A model generated the notes under the pieces. It ran no database searches and had not been told where the DNA came from. It saw only the letters and a program-made list of their open reading frames with translations. Shown in pieces: positions 48,453-59,100 of a stretch of DNA of 64,000 bases; the stretch's first letter is position 1, and each line of letters starts with the position of its first letter. The translations under genes and the position numbers were made by a program. Origin of the DNA: Klebsormidium nitens (lineage: Eukaryota > Streptophyta > Klebsormidiophyceae > Klebsormidiales > Klebsormidiaceae). Location: NCBI GenBank assembly GCA_000708835.1, contig DF237226.1:49956-113955 (forward strand), read 5' to 3'.

Positions 48453-49143
48453 GGAACACGCGCTACGGGTGATCAATTGACATCATTAGCGCATGATCCA
48501 AACAACGTTGCACCTTTTGCTGCCAATCACAGGTCTGCGAATGCTCGATCGCAGGCCAGTTAAAAGAAGAGGATACATATGTAAGACCGGTACGGGGACC
48601 GTGACGGGCATGTGGTGCTTCATTTTCCTGTAATGCAGACATGGGTCTGATTTTGTTCAACGTTTTTCCGGGAGGTGGATGCAACCTCCGTGGCACTTTC
48701 AACACTCAAACCTTCAAATTCAAGTGCATCAAGTCAACAAAGTTGGAAGTGTCGTTGGTTTCGTCGTCTTGACCTTCTGGATATGCTGACGTCCGATTGA
48801 TTACCCACATCATTCGTTGTCTTTGTTCAGAAAACGAAGGAAAGAAGAAACTTGGGTTTGTTTAAACCCGGAATTTACAGCTACTCATGCTGCCGGATTA
48901 AGCATGGCGCGGCGCCTTTGCTGACGCATGAAACACGAACGTGTTTGCTTTGCTTTACAAGCAAGTTTCACATTTCATCCCGAGCTTAAGATCTGTGGGT
49001 GAAAGTTGGTTTGAAGCGTTGGGGAAGGAAAGGTAGTTTGGAGGGATACATGAGTGAATGGTAGAAGCGAAGATGAGTGTTCTTATGTATGATCGAAGTT
49101 GGTTGGTGGTGTGAGTTCGGTGTAGATGGTTTGCGGCAGAGAA

Positions 49144-49234
49144 GGTGGTGGTTCCGGGGGAGCTCCGTGGAGCACCCCTGGACAGAGGTCCTGCCCCTGG
49201 GCCGGGGGGCGCCCCGGATCGATCCGCTGAAAGA
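49144..49234 (-). ncRNA. Putative structured RNA on the opposite strand: 91-base conserved block, copy 1
   Basis: These 91 bases differ from copy 2 (55850-55940) at a single position by eye, while the flanks have drifted widely. The block is a chain of possible hairpins (plus-strand coordinates): GGGG...GCTC-CGTG-GAGC...CCCC (49157-49178), GGAC-AGAG-GTCC (49180-49191), CCGGGG-GGCG-CCCCGG (49202-49217), and the palindrome GGATCGATCC (49216-49225). The single difference falls in an unpaired loop. The promoter-like elements lie to its right and point leftward, so I assign it to the minus strand. The first transcribed bases would read about CTTTCAGCGGATCG. A resemblance of CTTTCAG to the 5' end of U3 RNA does not continue. 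Confidence 0.55.
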
Positions 49235-49237
49235 TGC

Positions 49238-49355
49238 GGGGCCGAAGCTCGCCGTATATATCTGCTGCTTGTATGACTTTGGTGTGGGCGAACCTGGTGA
49301 CTACCCGAGAAGGACGTTCCGACCGTCCACGCGCCACGTGTCCCTCATCGGACGG
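49238..49355 (-). promoter_or_regulatory. Putative snRNA-type promoter, right locus copy 1
   Basis: Read on the minus strand: the 33-bp CACGTG module (49355-49323), 34 bp, CCCACA (49288-49283), 21 bp, ATATAT box (49261-49256), then GCCCC (49242-49238). The parts and their order match the left promoter, but the promoter points toward it. All spacings are the same in copy 2 (34 and 21 bp). This shared layout is the main evidence that the sequence is a promoter. Confidence 0.55.
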
Positions 49356-49470
49356 TACTTCGAAACGCTGGATGTCAACTCCGGACGCGACTGTCGCTAT
49401 GGGCCTCCGAAGCGCGTCCGAAGCACAGAAGAGCGATCGGCGCTCCCCACGCGGCATGAGCGGACGAGAC

Positions 49471-52003
49471 TAATATCTCTATACTGACCTTCCCGGTATA
49501 AACAACGTTTTGGCAGCATCCGGCCGGGCTCCAGACTCGATCAAAGCAGCCCAAGTTTGACTTTGTGGCATCTGTGCCCTAGGATATGTTGGTCTGGCGT
49601 ACTTCTTTTTGAAGCCTCGGTGAAAGCGGAAGAGGTGAACGCCGTACGATTTCAACCAGCAGACGTTCTCTATAAGACCGATGCAAAGGCGCTACGGGTT
49701 CAAGGTGGCCTCTTAACACTGTGCTCTAGCTAACGAGGGCTAGCCTTCTTCCTTTAGGGGCTCAGAATTGCATCTTGGTTGGAGCGGTGCAATGGGCGCC
49801 ACGTGGCCAGGTTTTCATGCTGCCTGGTCGTGACCGTCGGCAGCCTGGGAGAATTTACAAGATGCTGCGTCCTTGTATCCAAAGGACTATCGATCCGCAG
49901 CTGGAAAACCTTGCACTTTTTCTCCGCAGGTAATCGTGAAGCCGCGTTCTAAAGATTCTGCGACGGGCCTAGAAAAGATGCGAGATGGCTCCCCTCTGTT
50001 TGCTCTCAATCGGATCGGATCGGTTCAATCCTCAAAGTAGACGATTAGACAGGCCTGTATCCTGCAGCAGTCGATCCAGAGACTTCCCGGAGCACTGTAG
50101 ATGGAGGGGCAGACTCATATCACAGAGCTAGGTCAAAAAGGCGACCATGTGAGATTCGGAGCAGTCGTGACTGATCATTACATTTACATTCGCGTGGCAT
50201 CCCCCACCATATCACGGCCTCTTCTCTCGTCCTTTCTCTTTCTCTGCACCGCTATACGCACAGACTTTCCTGCTCTATAAGCCGTCAATCTTGTCTAAAC
50301 ATGGAAGACCTAGTGAAGGGATAAAATCTGAGCCTAACCAACCTTCTGACAGCGCCCTTTTACTCGTGCCGTTTTTGAGTGCGCCTCGAAACGTCTGCTT
50401 TGATCTTCTTGACTGGGGAGGGTTCGACCGCTCCTAAGCCTTGATCTCTTCGCCGGTTCGATTGCCTCCCTGAGTCGCTAGTGCTCAGTGCGCCATTCTA
50501 GGGAGGTTTGTAAGGGGCTTCGCCGTTCGGAAGGGTCCATTTGTTTCCTTGAAAACATTTCTGCCGACACAAGAAATATGGTTGGCTTATTCAGATATTT
50601 TCAGAAGTAAACTAGCTGCCACGCGGGCCGACGGGTTTGGACCGTTTCATTAGCAGAACAAGTGAAGACGCAAGCGATCAGGAGGATCTAGAAGTAGCTG
50701 TCAGATGACTGACGAAAAGCGCCGCTTTGCTCAGGCACCTTAGAAGCGCCCGGCCGCCCTCCCTCTTCCTTAACCAAGGAAGCGCTCTACCACTGGGCTC
50801 TTTTTTCACTCATTTTTGGACGCGACGTAGCAAACAAGCTTCAGAGACTTTTCGATTTCCAAACCGAAAGGTCGTAGAAGAGGACGAGAGCCAGTGCTGG
50901 CGAGACGTGTCGACGAGATCTTTCACCACGTGTGCCTGACAACCCACAGTCTCCTGTGTCGGATCCATTAAACGGCTTCGTCAAACCGTCCTTCATCCAT
51001 TCCTGACAAGATCCAACCAGCGAGTAGAGCACTTGTACTCCTTCTTTCGATCGAAGTTAAGGTCCTGTTGATTCGAACTATCTTCGAAGATGCTTTTGAC
51101 CCTCAGAATCTTGTAAAGGAACAAACCCCAACGCCCAGGTCGACCAAGCATCGGAGCAGCACAGAAGTTATAATTTCATTAGGCAACTGCCGTTTGGTAG
51201 CCCATTCAATGTGCAAAAAATCTTGCAAAGATCGCCGCTCTCAGTGTGAGAGGTGAAATCAGAGTTCGGGAATGGTCGTAAACAGCATTTAGATTGCACT
51301 GCGAGGACACAACATATGTATGAGGAATGGTGCCAATCAGATCTTCGAGGATGAAAGTGAGTCACGATAAAACTGTTTGATCGCCGAGCCATTTCTTCAG
51401 CCCGGCCGCCGCCAAGGTAAGCGTTAAGATCAGGACCCACCGGAAGGTCTCGACCTTCTTAGAGTCCAAGCTTCGACAACCAAACAATACTGCTGGAAGA
51501 CTGACTGCAGCTTCTGATCACTTGCTAACTTCACACTTTTCTGCCTGCATCACGTGTGGTTGAGTAAGCTCAACAACCACTTACGTGCATTATTTATGCC
51601 TAGCTGCGTTCCTTCGTCCTTAACGAAGATCGACACCCAATGCTACCAAGTGTATCTCAAGATCGGAGTAGTGCCGCCGGCTATATATGCCGTGGTACCT
51701 GGTGACTTCATTTATGGGAGGCCTCCGTCAATGAACATTACAGACATTCGGATGGGGCTATCCGACGTAAGCGGCTGCAGCTCGAGCCTATGATCCCCGC
51801 TTGTAGACCGCCGTAAAAGGCTGCAAGCAGAAGAATAACAGAGTCATATTACCTTTAACGATATTTTTGAGCTTATAGCTATGTTGGGCGAAGTTTGGCA
51901 AGGACTCCAGTACAAATTGGCTTTCCCGTAGAAGCAAATCGAAGCTGTGACTCCGAGTCGGTAACACCTGTTGAGGAGCCAAGCGAAGAGGTGCATTTGG
52001 ACA
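49471..52003. other. Gene-poor region between repeat copy 1 and the F-box/LRR gene
   Basis: I see no supported protein gene, RNA gene or mobile element. Open frames of up to 90 codons lack motifs. The part next to 52004 should hold the 3' UTR of the F-box/LRR gene. Confidence 0.45.
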
Positions 52004-53153
52004 CTAAGGCGACGTGCAGCAGAGAATTTTGGTAACAAAAAGCTCTTCACATTCTTTCAAAAGCCGGGCGTTGTACTGCACGTTTACCACCGACGAAACC
52101 CACCCTTCGCTTGAAAGCTGGCTGTTGAACACGAGGTCGACCCGAGTTAAGCCAGGCAAGCTTGTCATGAAGGCAGCAACTCCGGCATCGGTTATGACGT
52201 CCTCGTGCATGATGAGAACTTTCTTCAGCAAAGGGCATCGGACCGCAAAGCTCCGCAGGGTGACGTCAGTGATCCGGCATCCCTCCACAGTAATAGTTTC
52301 CAGGCCGCCGTGTGCAGTGAAGCTCTCGATCCCAGCAGATAAATCTGGACCGTTCTTGACATTCCTAACATTGAGTTGCAGTAACGATGGGCATGCGGCC
52401 GCCGCTGCCTCGAGCCCCGCGTTTGTCAGCCCACCGCAAAACTCCAGCGTCAGTCCTTGTAGCAGCTTACATCCAACGCCCTCGAACGCAGACCCACTCA
52501 ACTCCCCGCAGTTCCTTAATTCTAGACTTGACAACATTGGGCATCCTCGTAAGACTGAGGCAAGTCCTGCGTCTGAGACATGGGTGCAATCTACCAGCTT
52601 CAAATGGAGCAAACGGCGACAGCTGGGCACCAGCAACCCCAACGGCTGGTCGCCGAGAACGGTAGAGGGGTCCGGACGTGCCCCCCTTGGACAAAGGCCA
52701 CAGAACAATCTAGGCCCGCCTCTGTCTACTTCCGGCCTAGCATCCCTGATTTGAACCCCCTGGAGGTCGGGGAAGCGAGAGAGGAACCGGGGGAGGTCAG
52801 CAACTTGCGGCGCTCCCCGTAGAGTTAAAGTCTTCTTGGCATAGTTGGCCGCTGCGAGCCAATCACGGCACACCAAAGAGCAAGCCCGGAGGGCCTCGCT
52901 CGGGGTATACCAAACGTCGAGGGATTCCGGCTTGCGTTTCTCGCGCAGTTGCCACATGATGTGAATGAGACACTGCGTGTCAAGATCTTGAATTGTGGTA
53001 CCTTGTCCCTTGGTGAAATTATATATCAGTTTTGTCCGCTCCTGCCTCCCCGTCTGAAAGCCTTGGCCCCTCCATAACTATCGTTTGCTCCTGTTCTTGT
53101 CGACAGCCCACCTCACAGTACAAGGCTGCTTTGGGGTCCTCCATGGCCCCCAT
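52004..53153 (-). CDS. F-box / leucine-rich-repeat protein
   Basis: The main exon is 53008-52004 (TAA/TAG-class stop at its end) and encodes about 334 residues. It begins with an F-box-like stretch (TIQDLDTQCLIHIM, then LRACSLVCRDWLAAA). After the F-box come at least six cysteine-containing LRRs of the AMN1/SKP2 type: LKLVDCTHVSDAGLASVL, LELRNCGELSGSAF, LTLEFCGGLTNAGLEAAA, ITVEGCRITDVTLRSF, VLIMHEDVITDAGVAAF and a last RVDLVFN repeat. Such proteins are substrate receptors of SCF ubiquitin ligases. The first 14 residues may come from a small exon at 53153-53112 joined across a 103-bp intron (GTGGGC...CCAAG); this junction is in frame but weakly supported, and the ATG at about 52957 inside the F-box is the alternative start. 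It lies between the two hairpin-RNA repeat copies with no obvious link to them. Confidence 0.75.
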
Positions 53154-54965
53154 TTCAGCGCCACCGCACAAGCTTCGTGTCAACGCAAAACTCTTTCTCC
53201 TGAATCTCGTCAGGAAACCCATTTTGTTGAAGGTGTCGGTTTGCCTATTGATTGCGCCAGAGAAGTGCAGAACGGAATTGCCGAAACGGCAACTCGGCGA
53301 GGCCTCTGGAAGACCAGGCGCCAGAACGAGGATTCGAGACTGAAAGTGTGCAAGTTGGGATGCTTTGTAGAAAGAGCGGGACCTGGCTGAGAGGTACGTG
53401 ACCATTGCACGTGGTTGTCATGTTCCTCAAAACGGAGTGGGTATGATCTAGGCGAAGCCGTATGACAAGACGCGTTCGCAACCCGTCATCCTTGCGGGGC
53501 AGCGAGTCGGTACGAATCGTTCCATTTAATCACATGAGAAACTCTCGCGATTTACTAGAACGGTCTTGTCATACGATCATGAAATGGGAGCCACCCATTC
53601 TTTCGGGCTTGCCTAAAATATGTGACCTGCTCTTTCCATCAAGTGGTAATTTCTATGTATGATACGACCATATGAGATGCTCAGCTTCGGTGCGGAGCAT
53701 CCGCAACTGCAGCTTTTGTTGGGCAGAAATATCAACGCAATCGATCCCTCTTAAGTCGAGTCAGCAAGCTATGCTTCATATTCTTCGTCGACGGTCTTGC
53801 TGACAATGAAGCGTACCGATTCCCGGCCGTACCCTTTCAACGTGCCTCTTCAGAAGAGTCGAAGGATTCTTATCGGAACCTCAATCCCGCATCCTATGCA
53901 TATTACCTCATTCGGGCCAGTTGCATAGACTTAGGTGCGTAAGCACGGCGGGCTCCGTTCATTTGTAATCCCGCAGAGGCACGGAGATTGAATTTTACAG
54001 CCCCAGCGGCCAGAATAATGGTCTTCGGTGACATCTGTCTGCTTGCAGGGCCATCTCGCAAAATGAAATCTGCTTCATGTTTAATTTCAAAGCGTTGCTA
54101 TGGAAGTCGTGCCAAGCCCTGACAGCTGTCATTCTAAGAAAGCTGACACCTTGTCAGCACCTCTTGGATTTGGGTACTTGGATTATGCAATCAGTGGTTC
54201 TTTCCAATGCTTCTTTGATCACTCTGCTTCCAGAGTCTTGCGCTTCCAAGAACACTGTAATCTCCTTCCCCATGACATACTTCACCTGCCTGGCCATGAA
54301 AATTCCTTTTTCAGCGGTTAAATGTCTTTAGCGAAGCGTTTCCGCGGAGCCTTGCTGAGAGGTTTGTTCTCGGTTTGACACGCATCTTAACCGAGCTGGT
54401 TGGGCCGACGCGTAAAAGGATTGAAACCAAGACCTGCTCTGCTCTTTTCTGCCCAAATAACACGTACGGAGTTCCATTCTAGTTGCCTTACTAAACAACC
54501 AGCTGCACTCTTGTATTCCTGATGGAGCTGGTTTGCAACTCGAGACGTCAACTACTGCACCGCCAGGGCAGGCACGAAAATGCAGCCAGCGAAATGACAC
54601 AAACGCTCGATAAGAAGCGCGCACTACCTCTTGCTTGTGGAGTTTGACAGGTTACGCCGAGTGCAAGGTAATGCCAGGGAGACGTAAGACTCAAAACTCA
54701 AACATGGTTCATAAAACAGAGGGCTGAGCAAGCGGATGCATTTGAACTGCAGGGTTGTTCCGGGTCCTTTGTAATGAAGGCTCAAAAGACGCCGCCACAA
54801 AACATTCACAATGTTTCGGTCTTTGTGCGGTCTTGATCTCCGCTTCCGTACCGCTTCCCCCTTCCCAGGCTCGTCGCCAACCGTCCGCTGTCGGCGTTTC
54901 AGTACGCCATCGTCGCGGCTTCGCGTCGCAGCCGACCGTCGCGATCTCGAGTGCGCTTCTGGGAG
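53154..54965. other. Gene-poor region upstream of the F-box/LRR gene
   Basis: It should contain the promoter of the F-box/LRR gene at its left end. I see no other supported gene. The segment 54840-54965, just before repeat copy 2, is GC-rich and weakly resembles 48090-48216, so the duplication may begin somewhat earlier than the boundary I give. Confidence 0.4.
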
Positions 54966-55083
54966 CCGTTGGATCTGACACGTGGCCTTATTGGACGGCT
55001 GGATGTGCATGTGCCAGGTTCTCTCGGCCCACAAAGTGCAAAATTCACGAAAGAAGCCTTTATATAGACAAATGTTGCCCCTC
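54966..55083 (+). promoter_or_regulatory. Putative snRNA-type promoter, left locus copy 2
   Basis: The 33-bp module is at 54966-54998 (ACACGTGG, then TTGGACGG). CCCACA is at 55028-55033, TTTATATAG at 55059-55067 and GCCCC shortly after. The distance from CCCACA to TTTATATAG is 25 bp, identical to copy 1 although most of the bases between have changed. Confidence 0.6.
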
Positions 55084-55189
55084 TTTGCAACGCCTGCTAG
55101 GCGTTCAGGGCTGCGGTCCCTGCAGGGCTGCGGTCCCTGTTTTCTATTTCCTTACCGGGCTGCGGTCCCGGTCCAGGCTGCGGTCCTGG
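55084..55189 (+). ncRNA. Putative structured RNA: chain of hairpins with CTGCGGT loops, copy 2
   Basis: The first hairpin, AACGCC-TGCTA-GGCGTT (55089-55105), keeps its stem and changes one loop base relative to copy 1. Four CTGCGGT-loop hairpins follow: CAGGG/CCCTG (55106-55122 and again 55123-55139), CCGGG/CCCGG (55155-55171) and CCAGG/CCTGG (55173-55189). The count of four is kept, but the stem types are used differently from copy 1 (two CAGGG and one CCGGG, against one and two). A TTTT run follows the second loop hairpin, as in copy 1. Confidence 0.6.
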
Positions 55190-55849
55190 GGAACACGCGC
55201 TACGGGTGATCACACATGACATCATTAGCGCATGTTCCAACAAACGTTGCACCTTTTGTTGCTGATGTGATCGCGCAAAGCTGTTGCTTGCAGGACATAA
55301 ATTGAACTGCAGCCCTCGTAAGAGCTCTGCACATGCCTCGAATTAGCAGCGTATGGTGCTTCATTTTCTGTAATGCAGACATGGGTCTCAATTTTGTTAA
55401 ACGTTCTCTTGTAAGGAGTTTGAAAGCCTCCGTGGCACTTTGTTCCTCACTCAAACATCATATTTAAGTTCACCAAGTTGGTGAAAGTTGGAGGTGTCGT
55501 TGGTTTTGTCGTCTTGACCTTCTGGTAATCCTGACGACCCATTCATTCATTCCACATGATTTGGTTGTCTTTGTTCAAGATCGAAGGAAGAAACTTGTTT
55601 CATTCAGAAGCCGGAACCTACAGCTACACATGCTACCAGATTATGTAAGGCACGGCTTGGCTGACACATGAAACATGAGAGTGTTTGTTTTCAGAATTCA
55701 TTCTGACCTTTAGATGTGTGGGTGAAAGTTGTTATGAGGCTTTGGGTACTGCGACAGGATGGCTGTGGAGAGGAATACGTGAATCCTGAAAGTGGAAACG
55801 AGTGTGGTTTGGAGGTGTGATTCTGGTGAAAGATGGTTTGGGAATGAGA

Positions 55850-55940
55850 GGTGGTGGTTCCGGGGGAGCTCCGTGGAGCACCCCTGGACAGAGGTCCTGC
55901 CCCTGTGCCGGGGGGCGCCCCGGATCGATCCGCTGAAAGA
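55850..55940 (-). ncRNA. Putative structured RNA on the opposite strand: 91-base conserved block, copy 2
   Basis: It is identical to 49144-49234 except for T instead of G in the loop of CCCCTG(G/T)GCCGGGG. The same hairpin chain is possible. The bases just outside the block on both sides differ considerably between copies, which argues for constraint on exactly this segment. Confidence 0.55.
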
Positions 55941-56062
55941 CGTGGGGCAGAAAGCTGACCTCATATATCCGTTGCTTGACTGAATTTACTGTGGGCGAAC
56001 CTGGTGACTATTTGGGAAGAACGTTACGACCGTCCGTGGAACACGTGGCTTTCATCGGACGG
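55941..56062 (-). promoter_or_regulatory. Putative snRNA-type promoter, right locus copy 2
   Basis: On the minus strand: the 33-bp module (56062-56030), 34 bp, CCCACA (55995-55990), 21 bp, ATATAT (55968-55963), then GCCCC. Both spacings equal those of copy 1. The stretch next to CCCACA (plus strand GTGGGCGAACCTGGTGACTA) is also fully conserved and may be part of the element. Confidence 0.55.
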
Positions 56063-56180
56063 CTCGAGACCGCTGGATGTCGGAACCGGACGCGTACGCG
56101 GTCAGTCGGCGGCCCTTTCCGGACGAAGCGCGTCCGAAGCATGGGAAAAGCAGGCGGCGCTTCTAAAGCACGTGAGAACG

Positions 56181-59100
56181 ATTCTCAAGTCGTGCTTAAA
56201 AATCTTTCTCAACCTGTGAAACAAACCCAGGAGCAGCCTTTTGCTCTTCTCGTGGCATATGCGCTTCAGGGTACAGATGCCTTGCGGTCTGATAAGCAGT
56301 AAAACCATATTTCTGATGATATCATTGGGAAGAGGACTATTGGTCTTGACGATGGCTTCGACTCCGCTAACTCTGAAGTTAGAAGTTTTCTTCTGAACGA
56401 GCGGTCTTAGTGATAACAGTCAAGCCGCATGACCATGAAAATTACATACATCTGAATGAACGAAGTTCAACTCTCACAGCGCGCAAGGGGGACAATCGAC
56501 CCGGCTGGTGACGTCATACTTCTCATCGTCTCATTGCAGAAAGGCCTTCCTCCGAACTGCAGATCAGGCGCTGTTCCTGAGCTTCTTGTAATGGAAAACG
56601 AGCACCATTTCGGCACATATCTGCTTTTCGTTGTAAAAGACCTGACGCCCTGCCCAGGTAATATTGCCCATCAAGGTCGACTTGGTTCTCCCGTTCACGA
56701 CATTCCAACCCTTGCTTTTCGCGAATCGACCAGAAGCGAAAACGTGCGGATGGCTTACCCGCAGGTTCATTCGCCTATGAATTTGACCGATCGCCCAGGG
56801 TTTCTTTTTGGGTGATATAAAGGTTTCGTTTGTCAGGTGGCTTCTACTTTGGTGGCGCTAGAAAGCTTCCCGAAATTGTCCTCGGAAGGAAGACCGCATC
56901 ATCTTGCACCGCTCACACCGTTCGGAAGGCCCCAAATTCGTTCCTTTAAGCGTGCCCCCCAACGTAAACTGCCCTCGCGGCTTTGCTTTCCCCAAGTTCA
57001 AATCTTCCCTCCGTCCAACTCCCTCATGATCGGCGTTGACTGATGAGCAGATCTGTTGTCAAACTGCTATTACTTTCCTTTCCAACTTCCTGTCTGGCTC
57101 TAAAGTGCCCAGAAGAGAGCCAGTACATTCGCTGCCAGAGCTGAATCGACGGAAAGCCTCGTCGGCAGCACCAGATCAGAAACAGCGTCAAAAGTCGCAA
57201 ATTTGTCTCGACCATTTCCAACGATGGTGTTTCGACGGCCACAGGTTTCAGATTTCCGCACCCCTGACCGCAAGCTAGAGCGAACTCCTTCGACCCACGT
57301 GACCCTTTGGCAAAAGGCAAAACGGTGCAGATCCATCGTGCCGCCAACTCAGCTGTGCTTTGTATTCAACCGTGTCGCAAAGTTGTACTTCGTTGCTAAC
57401 ACGTGGCTGACCTCGTTGCTGACCCCGTTGCCAACCTCGTGTCCAACCTCGTTGCTAATCTCGGCGCTATCCTCGACGGTATGACGTGCGGCCGCCCTGT
57501 CTAGGTTGTACCGCAGCGCTCAGCGCTCCACCACTGCTGCCCAACAGGGCAATTAGAAGGCTGCTCCTAGACCGAGTGTCAACGGCGGAGCCTGTGAAAA
57601 TGTCGAGCAATCTAAGAAGTCAGCTTGTACGTCGCTTGACAAGTGAGGACCAATCTGAGTGTTGGTCTGCTTCGTACATGGACTTGACTACACCGCGATC
57701 GAACCATACAAAACGCTTCCAGACCGTTCATATCTTCCCATTCCAGAGACAGCTCTGTTTTTGAAGCTCCAAGCCCGCTTCTCGACATCCATCGCAGAAA
57801 CACCTGCTTATCTGCTGAGAGTATGGCGCCAATCAAACTTTGTTTGGTTGCGGCAGCTGCTGGAATCCTCGCCGTCCTGCTGATGGGGTCGACGCTTGGT
57901 CTCGTCGCGGCTCAGACGGGTGAGCTTTCAATGCATAGGTTTCTGAAAGGATACAATCAGCATTAGCGGGTTCTGATTTTCACATTGTTGCCGAGTGTTT
58001 TTGCAACCTGCTCTGGACAGAGTGGCTCCTTGGAGTGGCAAGCCGTAACTTGCATATTCGCTATTGGCATTTGCAACGCGATTAAGCACAAGCCACGTAG
58101 CTTGCGCGCTACGTGCTTCTTTGCCAGTCTTGACCCAAAGTCTGGGGCATCGCGCTTGGTTGGCTTTCCACATCCAACAGCAGCGGCGCTTGATAACGAG
58201 GCAATTAACCAAGCGTGAAAAAACAAAACGGTTAACGGAATGCCTCCCTAGCCCGTTCCTCTGGAGGCATGTCAGTGTGCGTCCATTTTTCAAACAATCA
58301 TTGAGCCGTCCGACTCAAATGATGGCATGCGATTTCCCGTGTCGCTTTAGCGAATCAAATTCCGCGCCAAGTCCATCTGCACCGTTCACGTATACACCTT
58401 TTCGGATCTATCCTTGTGCAAACTTCATGTATACATATAGTGAGCTGGGGCTCCGAGCGTGAGACGCAGCGAGGTCCAGCTGAATCCATAGGAGAACAAC
58501 AAGGCTGTCTACTATAGGCTAAGATACGGTATTCACTACACACTTTGCTAATCATGTACTAACGTGCGCATGCTTAGCTCGCCGGTTGATCAATCCGTAC
58601 TCATTGACATATAGCAAATTTGTTTACGAACCTAAGGCGTTTTCTAAATTGGTAATACGAGATATAGCGCTTGAAACAACTAAAGACACGGAGCCTAGAG
58701 GCACGGAACTGCTTACGCTCGCGCATATTATCATGCGGGAGGCTGGTGCGCGGGCGCCGCGCGTGCTAGCCTAGAGTATCCGAGGACCAAAAGTCAGATT
58801 CGTATTTTGATGGCAATGTGTTCACGAGATTGATGCCACGCTTTAGGTTACATACGTAGTGATGCCGGCCAGTACAGCAATGGTCGGATGTTTGGCACAG
58901 GGTTGCCTGGCGACTTAATATGTACTTGATCTGGCACTAGGTCAAAGGTCCTCTTTAATGGCAAGAACAACTTCATCTACACTGGATAATACGCCACCAT
59001 GACCTGACAATGAACTTCACGACAGTGGAAATTTCCGCAGATTAAGGCGGTTATTTCTTCCCGCGCGCATACTAAGCGCCTTAACTTCGATGGGCAGCTC

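Larger units (their letters stand above)
48217..49470. repeat. Direct repeat, copy 1 (about 1.2 kb) carrying two convergent hairpin-RNA loci
   Basis: This segment matches 54966-56180 along its whole length at a level I judge to be roughly 75-80%, with two much better preserved blocks at the ends. Landmarks shared with copy 2 are the CACGTG module, TTTATATAG, the hairpin chain, ACATCATTAGCGCATG, TAATGCAGACATGGGTCT, CGTCTTGACCTTCTGG, the 91-base block, GTGGGCGAACCTGGTGACTA and a second CACGTG module. The match extends to GCGCGTCCGAAGCA near the right end. There is no reverse transcriptase or transposase between or inside the copies. Confidence 0.85.
54966..56180. repeat. Direct repeat, copy 2, carrying two convergent hairpin-RNA loci
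   Basis: This is the partner of 48217-49470 in the same orientation, about 6.7 kb away. The middle part has many substitutions and small indels relative to copy 1, so the duplication is old. The two end blocks are almost unchanged. The right boundary is approximate. Confidence 0.85.

Noticed and set aside
49144-49234. U3 snoRNA, because CTTTCAG is followed by GGATC
   Set aside because: The box A continuation and the later U3 boxes are missing. The sequence turns into GC-rich hairpins.
48217-56180. LTR retrotransposon with two LTRs
   Set aside because: The repeats are well diverged, no retroelement proteins lie between them, and conservation is limited to promoter and hairpin parts.
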